A stretch of DNA of 64,000 bases from Stratiolaelaps scimitus (taxonomy: Eukaryota; Arthropoda; Arachnida; Mesostigmata; Laelapidae), in the NCBI GenBank assembly GCA_019614645.1, contig JABWDB010000005.1:5922001-5986000 (forward strand), given 5' to 3'. Shown here one piece after another: positions 14,321 to 26,883 of this stretch (the stretch's first letter is position 1; the number at the start of each line of letters is the position of its first letter). Under the pieces are notes generated by a model. That model did no database searches and was not told where the DNA came from. It was given only the letters and a program-made list of their open reading frames with translations. A program made the position numbers and the translations under genes.

Positions 14321-15334
14321 TGTTTCACTGGGAGGAAATTTCGTTTCACTCTAGTGTATATCGCGTTCAAGTCAGTTTGTGTCTGGTTATGGACGGGGGT
14401 GAATTTGCATTAGGACTGGAGGAGTACTTCACACTCATTCGGAAACAAATAATTATCCAGGGAAAGCTGTGCTGCATAATATAATAGTTTCACTTACTGA
14501 TGTAAAATATTACGACAGTTCGGTGCGACAGCCGTATCGAGTCCCAGCTTGCAATGATAGACTAATCAATTGCCCATCAATTTGGCCCTCAAGAACCTTA
14601 GGAAAAAAATGATGTTGCAATGTTAATGAGGAGGAAAACTAACTTAGATTTAACCACACTCTTTCCAGCAGCTTTAATTAGGGGTGGTTATAATGAGACT
14701 TTTCTAAGGCCTGGCGGATGCCATGCAGGACACTAGGTTAGCTCGTAACGGTTGGGTGTAGGTACCTTGCATTTCCTTAATTAAATGTTCAGAGTAGCAT
14801 CGCTTGACGTACGGGAGCCTCTTCTCGGATGGCCTTGAGGAGTTTCAATTTTTTTTTTCGTTCGAAATCGTTGCAATTAAGATCTGCAGGCCCAAACGCT
14901 GCATACATTTCCTAAGTGCTCCGCAACGTTCCATGGGATGCCGTTTCCTTCTGATATATGCCGGATACAGCCATAACGCCATCCACCTATAGGGTAATCG
15001 TTAATTAATTTTGAAATCAGAAAGCTTGTGCTGAGGCCTGCCTGTAAAGCAACTAAGAATCACCACGTATCCCATGCAAGAAGAAATCTCACTAATTTCA
15101 TGGAGTCTGCAATATAAGGACACCAAAAATTAAGTTTGAAGAATGAAAAATTATTAGTACGTACACGCATCTATTCGCTTTTAACGGTGTATTATAAAGC
15201 ATTTGATAAGGTATCGGTAGAGTCCTGAACTTCTAACTTGATATTCACTAATTGTTGGCTGTTTTGTGCAGGTTCTAAGAATCGCAGGCGACTATCCAAC
15301 AGTCAGTCTCTGCCGATATATAATACATTAACTG

Positions 15335-15337
<3 letters not shown>

Positions 15338-15367
<30 letters not shown>
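15338..15367. repeat. (TA)n microsatellite
   Basis: Uninterrupted AT alternation of 30 bases. Confidence 0.93.
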
Positions 15368-15369
<2 letters not shown>

Positions 15370-17847
15370 ACAGGCAATGTTCAACGTTAGTTACTACGAC
15401 GAACTATCCTCGGTGAGTCCCAGAGTTCAGCGTCATGACACGTGTGCGTAAAATGTCGTGCAACTTACTATGAAGGCTCTTACTTCGACCGTTTTCTTCA
15501 TTACACACTATGCTCAATAGTCTGGTTAGTATCGCTCCCACATCGGGACCCCAGGGTCGGTTTTCGCTCTCGATATCAATTGGGTGTATACCAATGATGT
15601 CATCGGAGCCTGGGCCAGCCGTTTGTATCACGAGAGCACCCCGGGTTTGGATTGGATGGGCCTGACTCCGGGAGATCCCGCGCCGGCCGGAGGTGGGGTC
15701 GTCTCACATAAATTCATCACGTATACATCAGATAAGTGCTGTTGTCGCCGCTGCTGCCGCCACCGATATCGAAGAGTGCGCTATTTCTAATGCCTCCCAG
15801 TGCACACGACCGATACATGGGTGCCTCGAGGCTGGATTAGAAAGAGCCCAAACTCTACGCCACCTTGTACCGTAAGCTATCGAGATATCGTCGACGTAGT
15901 GGCGAGTGCTGCGTCGCTGGCCGATATCCTTGTCCTCCTAACAAATATATGCTTGCGTGGCGGTCCGGCCGGCCGGCCGCCCGCCCGCCAAAGATACAGT
16001 GCCCGCCGTTGGTCGCGCTCTCGGTCGCCCATTCGCTATCACCCTTCTAGCACACAGAATGTACGAGGCAGCCAACAGGGCAGAGCTTGTTCCACACCGC
16101 ACGGGTGGTAGAAGGTTCTGCCACCGGGGCTTTACAGGCCGCAGGTGGCGGCGAGAGAAGCAGCAGCAGCCACTCTACTGAATTATTGACCGGCCTGCCC
16201 TAAAATTGCGGAGGAGAGGGCCGCCCTGAGGTGTGGGGTGGCGTTTCAGGGGGCCACCAAACTGAGCACAGCGACGTACTGCCTCGCTAACTACGAGGTC
16301 GACTGTACTAGTGTGTGTGTGTGTGTAGCCGGGACTAGTGGTAGCCGTAACAGCCACGCTGTACCAACGGGGAATGAATGTGAAAGCACAACAGAAGCCG
16401 GCCAAGTGGATGAGGGTCTGTGCGAACTACTGCTGGTCTATGAAATGGCAAAGGCGACGGGTTCATTGCATTGCCAGTGTAGGCGGACAGCGCCCTAGGC
16501 GCAGCTGGAGATGTTCAATAAGGTTGGGTGAAGCCTGACTAGCGGGGTTGCCTTGCCAGGAGTCGACAGCGATCAGGGGGGCCGGTATCGTGCGGCTAGA
16601 GCACAGCGGCTACAACTCCTATTACTATAGCGTTCTCGGAGGAATCAAAATAAAAGCCCAATCATCCGCGGCTCCGAATGACTGGTCAGGCGATGGCCAT
16701 GAACCTGCAACTTGCTGGCCTGTCTACACGACGGTATGAACAGTAGGGCACAATAGCAGGCTATCCCTATAGTACGACGAGGCCATCGAGAGGGCCTGGG
16801 GATGCAGTGAACCCGCGGCACACACATTGCTTTAAGTGAAAGCATTTCATTTCATTTCCTCCTGATAGCGGTCAGCGGTTGGCAGAGCGCACAGCATATG
16901 AATAGCATTGACAACATTGTACACTAAGCAAAGCCCCGCCCTTTCGCGCACGTCCGCTGGCCTCGCAGGTTAGATAAGTACGTATGTAAATATATAACGA
17001 CGTTTCTACGCCGGAGCGAATCGTGCGCCAGAACAAACATAGCGAAGCAGAAAGAAAATCATGATGCGAACCAACAGCAACGAGAGATACGCCGAAACAG
17101 TTGAGGTGGCTTTTCCAGCCAATCGGCTAATGCAGAAATCGTTTGCATTGCCAACTAATGCGAACAATTAACTACATTATTATTATTGGAGATTCTCGGG
17201 TATGTCCATTTCTTCATCTACCTTGTGACGACTACCGTGTTGAATGGATGCGGATACAAAGTGTGTAAATACTTGAGTTTTATAAACTTGCTTAATTTCA
17301 ACATAAAGGTAATACTGAACGCTTAATTAATCTCATGCATAATGTCTGGCCCTAGCCGTCAAAGACAGGTTCAAAGAACGAATTGAGCTTTAGTTCGAAT
17401 CAATGTAACGCGCGAAATACAACAAGTATTTCTAACACATCAATAATAGCTAAGAAGTTACACTTCTTCTTCTTCATGCAATGTCCAACGGCCGCTATTA
17501 ATATTTTCCAGTCTTCAAAATCGAATCACAAGCTCGTTGTCGCATTGATGTCTCTGTTGGGCCTGGCAGACAGCTTCCCATGAACTTTTCCGCTCATGGT
17601 CTTCGCGTGCGTGTGCGTCTCTGTGAGCGCCTCTGTGGTCGATGAGCGAGTGGGCAGACCTTCAAAGGCGGGGCCATCGTCGGAATCATTTCGGCCTTGC
17701 GCTCATTCGTGTCGCAGTCGAGGTTCTTCTTCGTCTTGTTTTTCCTCGCCCCTGCCTTTACAAAATATCGTTCTCCGACCCCAGCCGCATGCCACGCCAC
17801 GTATTGTCTGTGTGCTACGCTCAGGCCGAGCTCTGTGCGTAGGACTG

Positions 17848-17848
<1 letters not shown>

Positions 17849-17888
<40 letters not shown>
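17849..17888. repeat. (CT)n microsatellite, 40 bp
   Basis: An uninterrupted CT run. It generates a serine/leucine-repeat open frame that should not be mistaken for a protein. Confidence 0.95.
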
Positions 17889-17892
<4 letters not shown>

Positions 17893-19078
17893 GTATCCTT
17901 CTGGTGCTTTGTATTGCTAGTTCATCGTGGAGCTAGTTCTCGCACACACGGTCATCGAAACGAGCGCAGTCTTTCTTTGCCTCCTTCACTGTTTCTCACT
18001 GCCGCGTGACCCTTGTGCCGGGTACTCTATCCGGCGCTAGAGCGACGGAATCATAAAGGAGGCTCGGCTACGCGTCATTGGCGACCAAAGCCCTTTGACG
18101 TGGGGGTACTTTTGGGGGGCGGGGGGGTCTCGGCAGGCAACCTCTGCCGTTGCGGATGGGCCACAACCTGCAGCCGTTGAGCCGTTTCGTCTCCGTTGCT
18201 GCTGCGGCAGCAGCAGCAGTTGCAGACGAGTTCAGCACAACTACCCCTATAGTTTCTTCGTCTCATTCCTGCTGAATGAGAACGGTGAGGTTCTGCCGCC
18301 GCTGGCCGAACGTGCAGCGGACGGCCTCAATAAATGGGGCCAAACGATAGGCAGGGGGATTTGTCACGCAGAGGACACTTGTGAAAGGCATGACTGACAT
18401 CGACCTGAAGACTTAATGGGAATAGGAGGAGAATAAGGCTGCGTATGGGGCGGCTCGGGAGAGCGAACTGCTCTAGGTACTGACCATGAACTGGATGTGT
18501 AGAGATCCGGACCGTCGAAAGGATATGAAGCCTATGAAAGAGCCAAGAGAGCGAGTGACCTTTTCAAGGAGGGGAGCGTACCCCCCTATATGAACGTAAA
18601 GGCAGAGTTGCCGAGGTCCGGCGCGGGCAGGACTGCTGGCGGCCGGGACTGCGTAAACCAAAGCAAACTAGTTTTCCCGGCCATCAATCTCAGATTGAGT
18701 TGAAGACCCCTCCGCGTTCACTCCGAGTCCGGTTCGGGAGACGCCGAAAGTGGGAAGGTCAGCAGTGGAACGGAGACTGATTGTAGAAAGCTTTTTGACC
18801 CTGCTAGAGCGTATCAGCAATGCCAAGGTAAATCATCGCCCGTCGATACATTACGTCTTCAAGTGTGTATAGCATGCCTCTACGGATTGTGGAAGTGGAA
18901 GCGTCGAGAGTTGTGTATTGCTTTTTGTATCCAAGAGGTAATGAATGAAGTAAGCCGGTATTATTATTATTATTATTATTATCATACGTGCAATATACAT
19001 GCCGAATGGTACTTTGAGCGAGAGTCTTTTCTCGAAATTCACGCAACACAATCCTCGTGTGGTTTCCACGATATGTTA

Positions 19079-19123
19079 CGTGGGTGTATACACTCACTAT
19101 GTTTTCGTGGGTGTATACACTCA
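19079..19123 (+). repeat. 18-bp direct repeat, two copies
   Basis: CGTGGGTGTATACACTCA occurs at 19079-19096 and 19106-19123, identical. Each copy contains the palindrome GTGTATACAC. Confidence 0.8.
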
Positions 19124-19888
19124 TCCCCATGCTTCGTTGTTCCCACGAATATACTCTTCCGATATACAGAAAGAGTAAAATCGCTGGCGATGGTATTATC
19201 TACATATAGTAAATAAAAGTAATGCAAAAAACCTTTAGAGATCTGCGCGATTTAGGCACTAGCCGAACAATGGAAGCTCAGCCGGCATGAGGTGCTTGCG
19301 TATCTGAAGCAACGGCCGAGTGCCCGGTAAGTAATCTCAGACGAACTCGTGGTTGATGAAACTACGTCGTTTTCGGGTGGAGCGACATCTTCCCGGCCGC
19401 TCCATCAGCATACGACAATGATTATAATGGTAACGACTACTGTGCCACATCATTAGTTTGTATTGTAAAGAATCCCCCGAACCACTCGATGACGAGCTGA
19501 ATGTAACTGTATCGAAGTCAACCTGTTCGTAATTTCATTGTACGACGAGGACAAATAAACCTTTTGAGTTTAGTCTATTCTCCCTCTTGCTCTCTCTCTC
19601 TCTCTCTCTTTCTCTATCGATCTCTCCCCATCTCCGCCCATTCCTTTTTCTCTGCGTATTTTCAGGGGGAAGACACTCTGTTGCAACGATGCGAAGTGCG
19701 CCTGAAGAAGGGTGGCTCTTGCCTCGGTTTTGCCAGACAAGTATGAAAGGCGTTTATTTTTTTTTGATATAGTACCGTAATGTTCACTGCTGCTGCTTGC
19801 CTTGTTTGATGAGGAATGGCCACCGATGATTCTACTCATGGGCTCACTGCCGCTGTTGTGATCACGGACAGTGGCAGATATCACCTGA

Positions 19889-20072
19889 GTAAATTTTCCG
19901 GGCTGGTTCACAGCCAACATTTAACCTCCGCGGTACAACTGATTTCGACATTAGTTCATAAGACGGACAGCCCCTTTAAATGCAAATGTGCAACGGTTGT
20001 GATCGAGTCCGTACACCTACGTGTCTCATCCGACTACAAGGCGAACGCGAACGCACCGCACCATCTGGCCCG
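19889..20072 (-). mobile_element. tRNA-derived SINE, copy 2
   Basis: The reverse strand reads GGCCAGATGGTGCGGTGCG (A-box region), a B box with one change (GGACTCGATCAC), GCACATTTGCATTTAAA and a tail ending AAATGTTGGCTGTGAACC. Nearly full length. The open frame across this copy on the + strand is a by-product of the repeat. Confidence 0.72.
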
Positions 20073-22705
20073 ACGCAGATATTACCTAGCAACCGAGCAC
20101 CTGAACAAGGTGTTCGCATTCGGCGATGCCGCGATTCGTGTACGGTGTAGTTCAGGGAGCATGCCCCCGCCCTTTAACAAGGTGTCGGCTTCAATGCGGA
20201 CCTACTCGAAATAACCTCATTCTTCTCTTTGTCGTTCGCGCCGTCTGCACACTTATATCCTCGAGTCGGGACGTAATTTGACGCGGTTCATGTCTTTTCC
20301 ACTATCCAATATTACGCACGTATTAGGTATCACGGCCCGCGGCGGATTGCGGAAATGGCGAATACCAAGGTTAGGCGAGCGTAGTGTTCAACAAGGTGAA
20401 AAATGATAAGAAAGTCGCCAAGTTAGATAGTTCACAAGGCCAGCCGGTCATTTGCTGGCTGGTTGCTCGCCTACGAAAAGCTGCTTGGAGGATTCAGGAT
20501 AAACGACCTCCAAGTTACCAACAAGGTAGGCACGTACGCCTAGCGTCGTGCCGGCGGAGGGTTGCTTACCTAGACTTTGCTGTTCGGTCCAAGTGAAATG
20601 CCGGCTACGTATCTATGATAATATGTCGCTGGTTAGCGCTGAGGTAATTTTGCATGGTACTAATCCTTTGGGAGCTTCCCAAGAGATCATTTGTCGTATC
20701 AATTTTTCGCCTTCCAGAGCGTTTGGTTATCGTTTATGAGACCGCTACCTTAGGAAAGCATAATCGTTGTTTAACTTGTGGGTTCAAATTGTATAATAAA
20801 TCGTTCCTTCTCAGTGGTTACCTTTCTCTGCGATTAGCAGATATATTCGATACGTCTATCAGCGCTAAAATCCTACCTAATAGAATAGATCTTACTTCCT
20901 CTCTCTCTCTCAATTTAGTCCAATGATTCACCCATAAGAATACACGAGTAACATATCAACAACTGGTCACTCATCTATCATACACCGTCTGCAATACGCC
21001 AGCAGTGAGCAGAATTTTTCGACCACAGCTGCTTAAGTGCGGTTTGTCTCGTTCACGAAGGATACCCGTTACCCTTGTCCGCACCTGGCTAGCTCCACCT
21101 GTACCGATCTAGGGATCAACGGGGCCAGTCATTCCTAACACAGTTGCGAGGATCGCTATCACGACGATATCGGCATGATGAAGAAGAAACTCCGCCTCAT
21201 CCACCGAAATCCATAGAGTTGCGTGGTGTGCACGCTTGCATCTTTGTCTCTCCTATTTGCCCTTCGTTCTGCGAATGGTGTAAGGATGCCAGTGCACAAT
21301 GTCTAGCAAAAGCCTTCTCATTGGCCTGTTTTTTTTTGAGGCGAACCAAAGTTGGCACGCCCTGTTCCTTCAGATCAAGTCTGCTGAAGGTACCGAGCCG
21401 CGCATTACCGCACGTGCGTGACCGGCGCGCAACCCCTTTAGCTCCCTCTCTGAATGGACGCGATGGCCCAAACGTCTCTTTGGAAAAGGCTCGCGCCTTT
21501 CGTCCGCCCTGCTCGGCCTCCGCTCCCGTGTTTCCCGTGCTTACTTCTGTGTTCGTGTGACCCCGTCCGCGTGGAAACAACGTTGGATGAACGACGACTA
21601 AATGGAAAAGCGTTGTTGTGGCGTTTCTTGTTATTTTCCTCTTCTTTTTCACTCGAGTTGTTTGTTCTTGCACACGGATCTATCTCAGTGGCACGCAAGA
21701 GCCGAGTAGTGAGTGCCTGCCACCGCTGGAGCACTACAGGCGTCGGCGTCGCAGTTGGATGAAAGTTGCCCAAGTAATCATTCGCCCACTTGCTTCGTTT
21801 TTGGTTTGTCCCCAATGGAGGGAGCCACGGCTCATGAGTGAACAATAGTTGCCGCTTGCCGGGCCACTCACTGACGTAATGCCGGAACGTGGTCACCAAA
21901 GGTTGGTAGGTGCCTCGACGGGTTCGAGCATTACGAAGCTGCACTCGACGAGAAAAAAATAACCACTTTCACTGTAACTACTACGATTTGGGTGTACCTG
22001 ACACGTACCACTCACAGCAAGATGGGCTTTCAATTATAAACTTTGACTGATTGAATATATACAAGGTGTTTGGAAGGTCATACCGGACCCTATGGGAGAC
22101 TAACAAACGTTGACGGTTCTGAAGTAGGTTCCGGCTCGGAACACAAGCTGGGAACAGCGGCATGCCGAAGTCGGCACAAACGACTGCTAATTTTTGCAGT
22201 TATCCTAGGCACTAGTACTGATTATTTTAAATCCTTTTGTAGTGGAAAACCTGAGCCGACGGCTCACGGCATGGAGTCTAGCGTAGAGCCCTCTAGGAAA
22301 ACTTCGCCGTTATACAGAGGGACGTGAGAATGGGCCGACGAAAACAAAACCAAAGAAGGGATGAAGGTTCTCTCGAAACCTCTGAAGACTATTATTGATC
22401 TTGGCAACAGAGTCAGCTTTTGCATCCTTCTTCACCAGGAATAAAGTGGAGGTGTGTCGTCGGAGAGACGGCCCTAGAGGGTTGGAATTTATTTACTACA
22501 GAACTTAAGTGAATAACACTGATGAATGGGATAAAACAGAAAGGTCCCAGCACCGACTCTTGCCTAGAACAGCCAGGAGCAAACGTCCAGAGATATATAC
22601 AAACCATATAATCAATTAGGGGCACGAAGCAGCTCGACTGATTGAGTTGTGGCGTGTCCAGTTCATCCGCCATAAATCCATCGTCACAGGTCCATCTAGC
22701 GAGGC
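20073..22705. other. No recognised gene between SINE copies 2 and 3
   Basis: The 21.1-21.9 kb part is GC-richer and gives overlapping frames on both strands without recognisable domains. Nothing else is supported. Confidence 0.5.
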
Positions 22706-22864
22706 TTTTCTCCGGGCTGACTCATAGCCGACATTTAGCCTCTACTGCACTGCTTCCGATGATACTTCATAAGACAAAGGTGCAATGATGGGGATCGAAC
22801 CCTTGCATATACATGTCTCCGCCGATTGCAAGGCGCACACGAATTCACCGCGCCATCTGGCTCG
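22706..22864 (-). mobile_element. tRNA-derived SINE, copy 3
   Basis: The reverse strand has the clearest tRNA-like head: GCCAGATGGCGCGGTGAAT, then GTGCGCCTTGCAATCGGCGG and the B box GGGTTCGATCCCC. The tail (AAATGTCGGCTATGAGTCAG) matches the other copies. It lacks about 15 bases after the B box that copies 1, 2 and 4 have. Confidence 0.72.
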
Positions 22865-23520
22865 ATTCTACAAACGAAGCTTGCTTGTTTCTGCCAGCCA
22901 TATCGTCGAGGGGGGCTGAACTCAGAGCGGGTAATGGGAAGTGTTCGGTATCATCCTGGAGCCCCTGGGAGATGGAGTGGGACTTTGAGTCATGTTGCCC
23001 GCATTCGTCGTCGTCGTTCATTGAGAAGGAGCCGCTCATTGAGCACCGCTGTTGTGGAGCGAGGTCTTCCTCCAGGGAAGGGAGCCTGCCACCCCCCGGG
23101 GGTAACCACCCACCGATGTCATGGAGACGAATTATTCTTTCGTCAGTCGCCGGTCGTCCATCGTTGATCCTTTATAGCTATTATAAACCATATACCCCCT
23201 CCTCTATGAATTTTTATATTAACGGCGCTATTCTGCGGACCAGTACACGATTCCGTCTCGGGTCAGACCTACGGCTGTGTGCACTAATTCCCATAATTGG
23301 AACTTGCTAATAACGATGATCGTTAGAAAAATGTGCAAGTCCTCGTATTCCGTTTGTCGCGAAGAGAGAAACCTTCTCAGAAACTGTGACGCGACCCATT
23401 GTGTTATATAATAATAACAGCCGACGTCCAATTTAATGCCGGAGCATTAAATAATGAAATATAAGCCAGTATCCTTCTGTACCTTTTACTTTTATCAATA
23501 TATGCCACCCAGTTGAGCCC

Positions 23521-23708
23521 TTTGGTGGCCTGGTGGTGGTGCGTTCGTGTGCGCCTTGCAATCGGAGGAGACATGTTGGTGCACGGGTTCGATCCCGACC
23601 ATAGCACATTTGCATTTATGGGGGTCCTTCTTACGAAGCAATGCTGAAATCAGTTGTACCGTGGAGGTTAAATGTTGGCTGTGAGTCAATCCGGAAAATT
23701 TATTTATC
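23521..23708 (+). mobile_element. tRNA-derived SINE, copy 4
   Basis: On the + strand: TGGCCTGGTGGTGGTGCG, GTGCGCCTTGCAATCGGAGG, B box GGGTTCGATCCCG, GCACATTTGCATTTATGG, and tail AAATGTTGGCTGTGAGTCAA. Opposite orientation to copies 1-3. It ends in AAAATTTATTTA, a possible A/T-rich tail. Confidence 0.72.
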
Positions 23709-24327
23709 TGTGCCACTCGATTTTATAATACCATTGGGTCATATACTCAATAGCTGTTTTCGAACCGTAGGTACGAGCTGAGGGTTCGTGAGCCGCCTCA
23801 TCATCATTTCTTTGATTTCGGAAACACGCTTGAGCTGCCCCATTCAGTTAGCAGAATTTTGCGCCAATTATTATAACAAGCATTAGTGTTACCCGTATGC
23901 GTGCAGGCCACAAGCTTTTCTCGTGTCCAGTGAGCGTGTCTGGCCTTGTGGTTGCAGTTGTGGTGATTGCTGGTTGGCGGGAAACGCACCGCCACCCAAG
24001 TCCGTGTTGCAGGAGCCACAGTGCGAGACCGTCGCGGTGAAGAATCCAACGTGCTACATCGATAGATAGATGGATATAGATACGCAGCAGTGATGTCAAT
24101 CAGTTCGTATCTCTATGGTGTTGTATCGATGCTCGAGAGACGATCACGGGGCGTATTTGCCCAAAACACGCTCGTGTTTATCATTGTTTTATGCCTACGT
24201 AAATATCGTACACAAATACGTCTCTGTTGTTGGCACTCTCTGTCGGCCCCTCTCTCTCTCTCTCCCCTACGTCTACTCCTTCTGGAGTTGGTAATCATCC
24301 GCAGTGTACTGACCGTTCGTGCTGCCG

Positions 24328-24365
24328 TATATAAACTCGGGCTTGCAGCGGCCCTGCTGTGTTCA
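24328..24365 (+). promoter_or_regulatory. Candidate core promoter (TATA box)
   Basis: TATATAAA at 24328 lies in a GC-rich stretch, with an initiator-like TTCAATC around 24363-24369, slightly further downstream than usual. It is the best promoter candidate upstream of the first recognised exon of the THSD1-like gene on the same strand. TATA-like sequence is common in this AT-repeat-rich window, so this is weak. Confidence 0.3.
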
Positions 24366-24722
24366 ATCCTTCGCTCCTCTCTGCGCTCTGTATCTCGAGT
24401 CTCCCGATACTGTCGTCGCTGGCTGCAGTGGCTACATGAATGCAGTTGTCTCTCATTTCCGGAGAACAGCGCGGCGCGGCCCAGACGCGGGGCAGGACAG
24501 CCCAGCGCAGCTCTGTTCAAACCAGATCAGCAGATCTCACCCGTCTCCCGTCAGGCCGGATTGTACCGGCATCTCTGGTGCATCCACTGACAACTATAAT
24601 AACATTGCCGGGGGTAGTTTGGGTGACTGGGTTGCTGCGACCACCGCCAATCGGGTATCCGGAATTGTCTGACCAGCACCGGTCGGCAGGGACACGGCAG
24701 AAGCTACTATGAAGGGAAGAGC

Positions 24723-24815
24723 ATGATCGAGCGATTGGTGGTGGCGGCGGTGGTGGTGTCTGCCATAGCAGACCGAGCGCGGAGGACAGCGAAGACGATG
24801 AGCAGCGTGTCATGG
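24723..24815 (+). CDS. Candidate signal-peptide exon (speculative)
   Basis: An ATG starts MIERLVVAAVVVSAIA followed by DRARR, which looks like a cleavable signal peptide. A possible donor (TGG|GTAACC) ends it in phase 0. It lies about 360 bases downstream of the TATA candidate. It cannot join 26173 directly, because that exon needs one carried base, so at least one more exon would be required. The valine run comes from GTG repeats and may be chance. Confidence 0.15.
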
Positions 24816-25657
24816 GTAACCGCGATGGAACTTATAGGCATTGCGCACAAACGACCAGACCCACCGCACTGACCCACCGGCCGACCGATCGACCGCGGGA
24901 CGGTACGAGGGATCCGGCCGGGGGGGGGGGTGGGGGAGTTGGTCCCAAGCAGTGGCCATCGGAACGAGAGAGGATGTTTCTCTCCCAGCGGACGATTCCC
25001 AGCGGAGGCACACCACCGGACGAAGACAGGCTACCGAGCGAGCCGACGTGCCCGCTCGTCCGAACGCGGATATCACCAAAGCCTGCATTGGTGACATTGC
25101 CACTGTCATCGTTTCACTCGTTTTCTGCTTGAAGTGACGGGACACCAAAGGAATGAATGCACGGAGAGGCTCCCCATGTCTCGGCTCTCCTTCGTCGAAC
25201 TCCTGCAGACCTGCTCAAAGGCGCATCGTCCACAAGCTCTTGGCCTGCCCGAACGACGGTGATGACGTCCGGGGGTCGTTTGGCCTCCCGCACATACGAA
25301 ATTGACCAAATTAATGCGCCACGCCTTACTAATGACAATACATCGTAACGGCTCGGTCGTTCCTCTTCCACTTCTTGAGGGACGATGACAATCGTCGTGC
25401 CAAATGGGATGGGGTGCGGCTGGGTGGGCTGTGTTGGTTTCGGCCGGCTTGCTTTTCGTTGAGAGCAAGCGCGCCAAACGATCGACGACGGCGTTGATGG
25501 GTGCTGATAGCGAAGGTATCCCCGCCCGTGTCTTGGCCGCTGTGGCGCTGGAGCGAGCCACCACATAGAGCGGGGAACAGTGAAACGACCAATAGTAAAC
25601 GAAGCCGAGAAGGAAAAAGGATTCAAGGAGAGGGTTCAGGACGGTATTGGGGTACGC

Positions 25658-25743
25658 GGGCTGTATTATTAATATTATCACTATTATTATTATTGTCCTT
25701 TACGTGCGTCGCGCGTTGTGATGATAAGCTGGAATTGCAACTG
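25658..25743 (+). other. Hydrophobic open stretch, alternative leader candidate (speculative)
   Basis: The frame reads AVLLILSLLLLLSFTCVARC then DDKLELQ, followed by a possible donor CT|GTGAGC. It resembles a signal peptide, but there is no ATG in frame and the leucines come from a TTA microsatellite. It would need an upstream exon to supply the start. Confidence 0.12.
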
Positions 25744-26172
25744 TGAGCAAACAGGAGAGTCGTCGTTTTTCTTCGATTTTAGAACAGGACTACATTAGCC
25801 CTTTGCTAAAAGCTATGAAGAGATAGCAACTGGCCTTCGGCCGGATATTGATAAGAACCAACGACCTGGATTCTAAATGCGGAAAAAATTGCCGCTATAA
25901 TTTGCGTCTAGCAGCAGAGGTAACTTCAAACATTAAAGTTATTTCTACAACTATCAGGGACGGAAGTTTATTTTCCGCAAATTCAGTAACTGATGTTCTT
26001 CTAGCTGAAGAGGTTATCAGCGACATCCAGCGGTCATACGCCAATCGAGCGATCTCAATCGTACTCAATGCTGAACAAATAGACAACATATGTAGTCCGC
26101 CCCACAGTAGGAGAAGAACTAACTCCCATGATGATGCCTCTGTTGTTGTTGCTGCTGCTGTTGTTTTTGCAG

Positions 26173-26294
26173 GCAAAGCTTCATCAACAGCGATTCCTCC
26201 ATTTACGCCATCGGGACGTGTTATCATACCCTGTGGCATGGTGCATCGAGCAGGAAATTACACCTTCGAGCTCATCTTGCGCTCTAATGAGACG
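26173..26294 (+). CDS. THSD1-like gene, first recognised exon (N-terminal module)
   Basis: The exon follows a pyrimidine-rich acceptor (TTGTTTTTGCAG) and ends at ACG|GTAAGG. It starts with two bases completing a codon from an unseen upstream exon, then 40 codons. The residues include IIPCGMVHRAGNYTFELIL, a C-x(8)-Y-x-F pattern typical of the last strands of an extracellular beta sandwich. There are potential N-glycosylation sites at NYT and NET. Vertebrate THSD1 has a similar FECFYFKEAGDYWF segment just before its VEWP motif. No signal peptide is present here, so this is not the first coding exon. Confidence 0.7.
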
Positions 26295-26845
26295 GTAAGG
26301 TTGGGACTTGCCATATGGCCGTATGTCGCATAGCTGGACTAAAATCGGCGGCCTCCTCTTCCTCAGTCGTCGAGACGACGGGTGTTTACTGGAAGGGCAG
26401 ACATGTTTCAAAGCATTCAACTTCGACCACAGCCACAGCTGCAATCTATTTATGACAGGTTCACACGACGAAGTGTTGTTTGTTGTTTTTCGAACGTGTT
26501 TGTTCGTTCCAGGTAATGGCCCGCTCCCGTCGAGACACGGTGGTCGAGTGGCCGCAGGTGAAGATCCACGTGCCATATCTAATCGAGACCCACTCATCGG
26601 ATGCGTCGGTCTACTTCGAGCTGCCAGAAATGAAGTGTCCACCCTTTCACAAGTGAGTGAAACACGTATTCAATGATCGTTTAGCGCTCACTGCGCGCTG
26701 CGCCCACCTCATCGTGTAATTAAATCGCCAATAATTCGTATATAGTTAGCCAATAAGGTATGAGATCCACTGTAATCAGCGATTTAACTCAGTGGATTAG
26801 CGGACCATTCAGTCAGTGCCAGCACGTGTGGCTATATAATATACA

Positions 26846-26883
<38 letters not shown>

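Larger units (their letters stand above)
14321..19888. other. No recognised gene between SINE copies 1 and 2
   Basis: Contains a GC-rich part (15.6-16.8 kb, with a GGCCGGCCGGCC run near 15965), another at 17.6-18.4 kb with the (CT)n tract, a TTA repeat near 18960 and the 18-bp direct repeat at 19.1 kb. No exon could be supported. Confidence 0.5.
23709..26172. other. Upstream region of the THSD1-like gene
   Basis: GC-rich from about 24.2 to 25.6 kb, with a TATA candidate and two weak leader candidates listed separately. The missing 5' exon(s) of the gene may lie here or further upstream. No clear module-coding exon is visible. Confidence 0.4.

Noticed and set aside
17840..18009. Serine/leucine-repeat protein over the (CT)n tract
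   Set aside because: It is a translated microsatellite.
19816..20214. 132-codon open frame on the + strand
   Set aside because: Its middle part is an antisense translation of SINE copy 2; similar peptides arise from copies 1 and 4.
21197..21673. 158-codon open frame on the - strand
   Set aside because: Lys/Arg-rich without domains, in GC-rich DNA with open frames on the opposite strand too.
25848..26333. 161-codon open frame overlapping the first recognised THSD1-like exon
   Set aside because: Only the part from 26173 to 26294 is coding. The upstream part is intron (a pyrimidine-rich acceptor ends at 26172) and the end reads past the donor.
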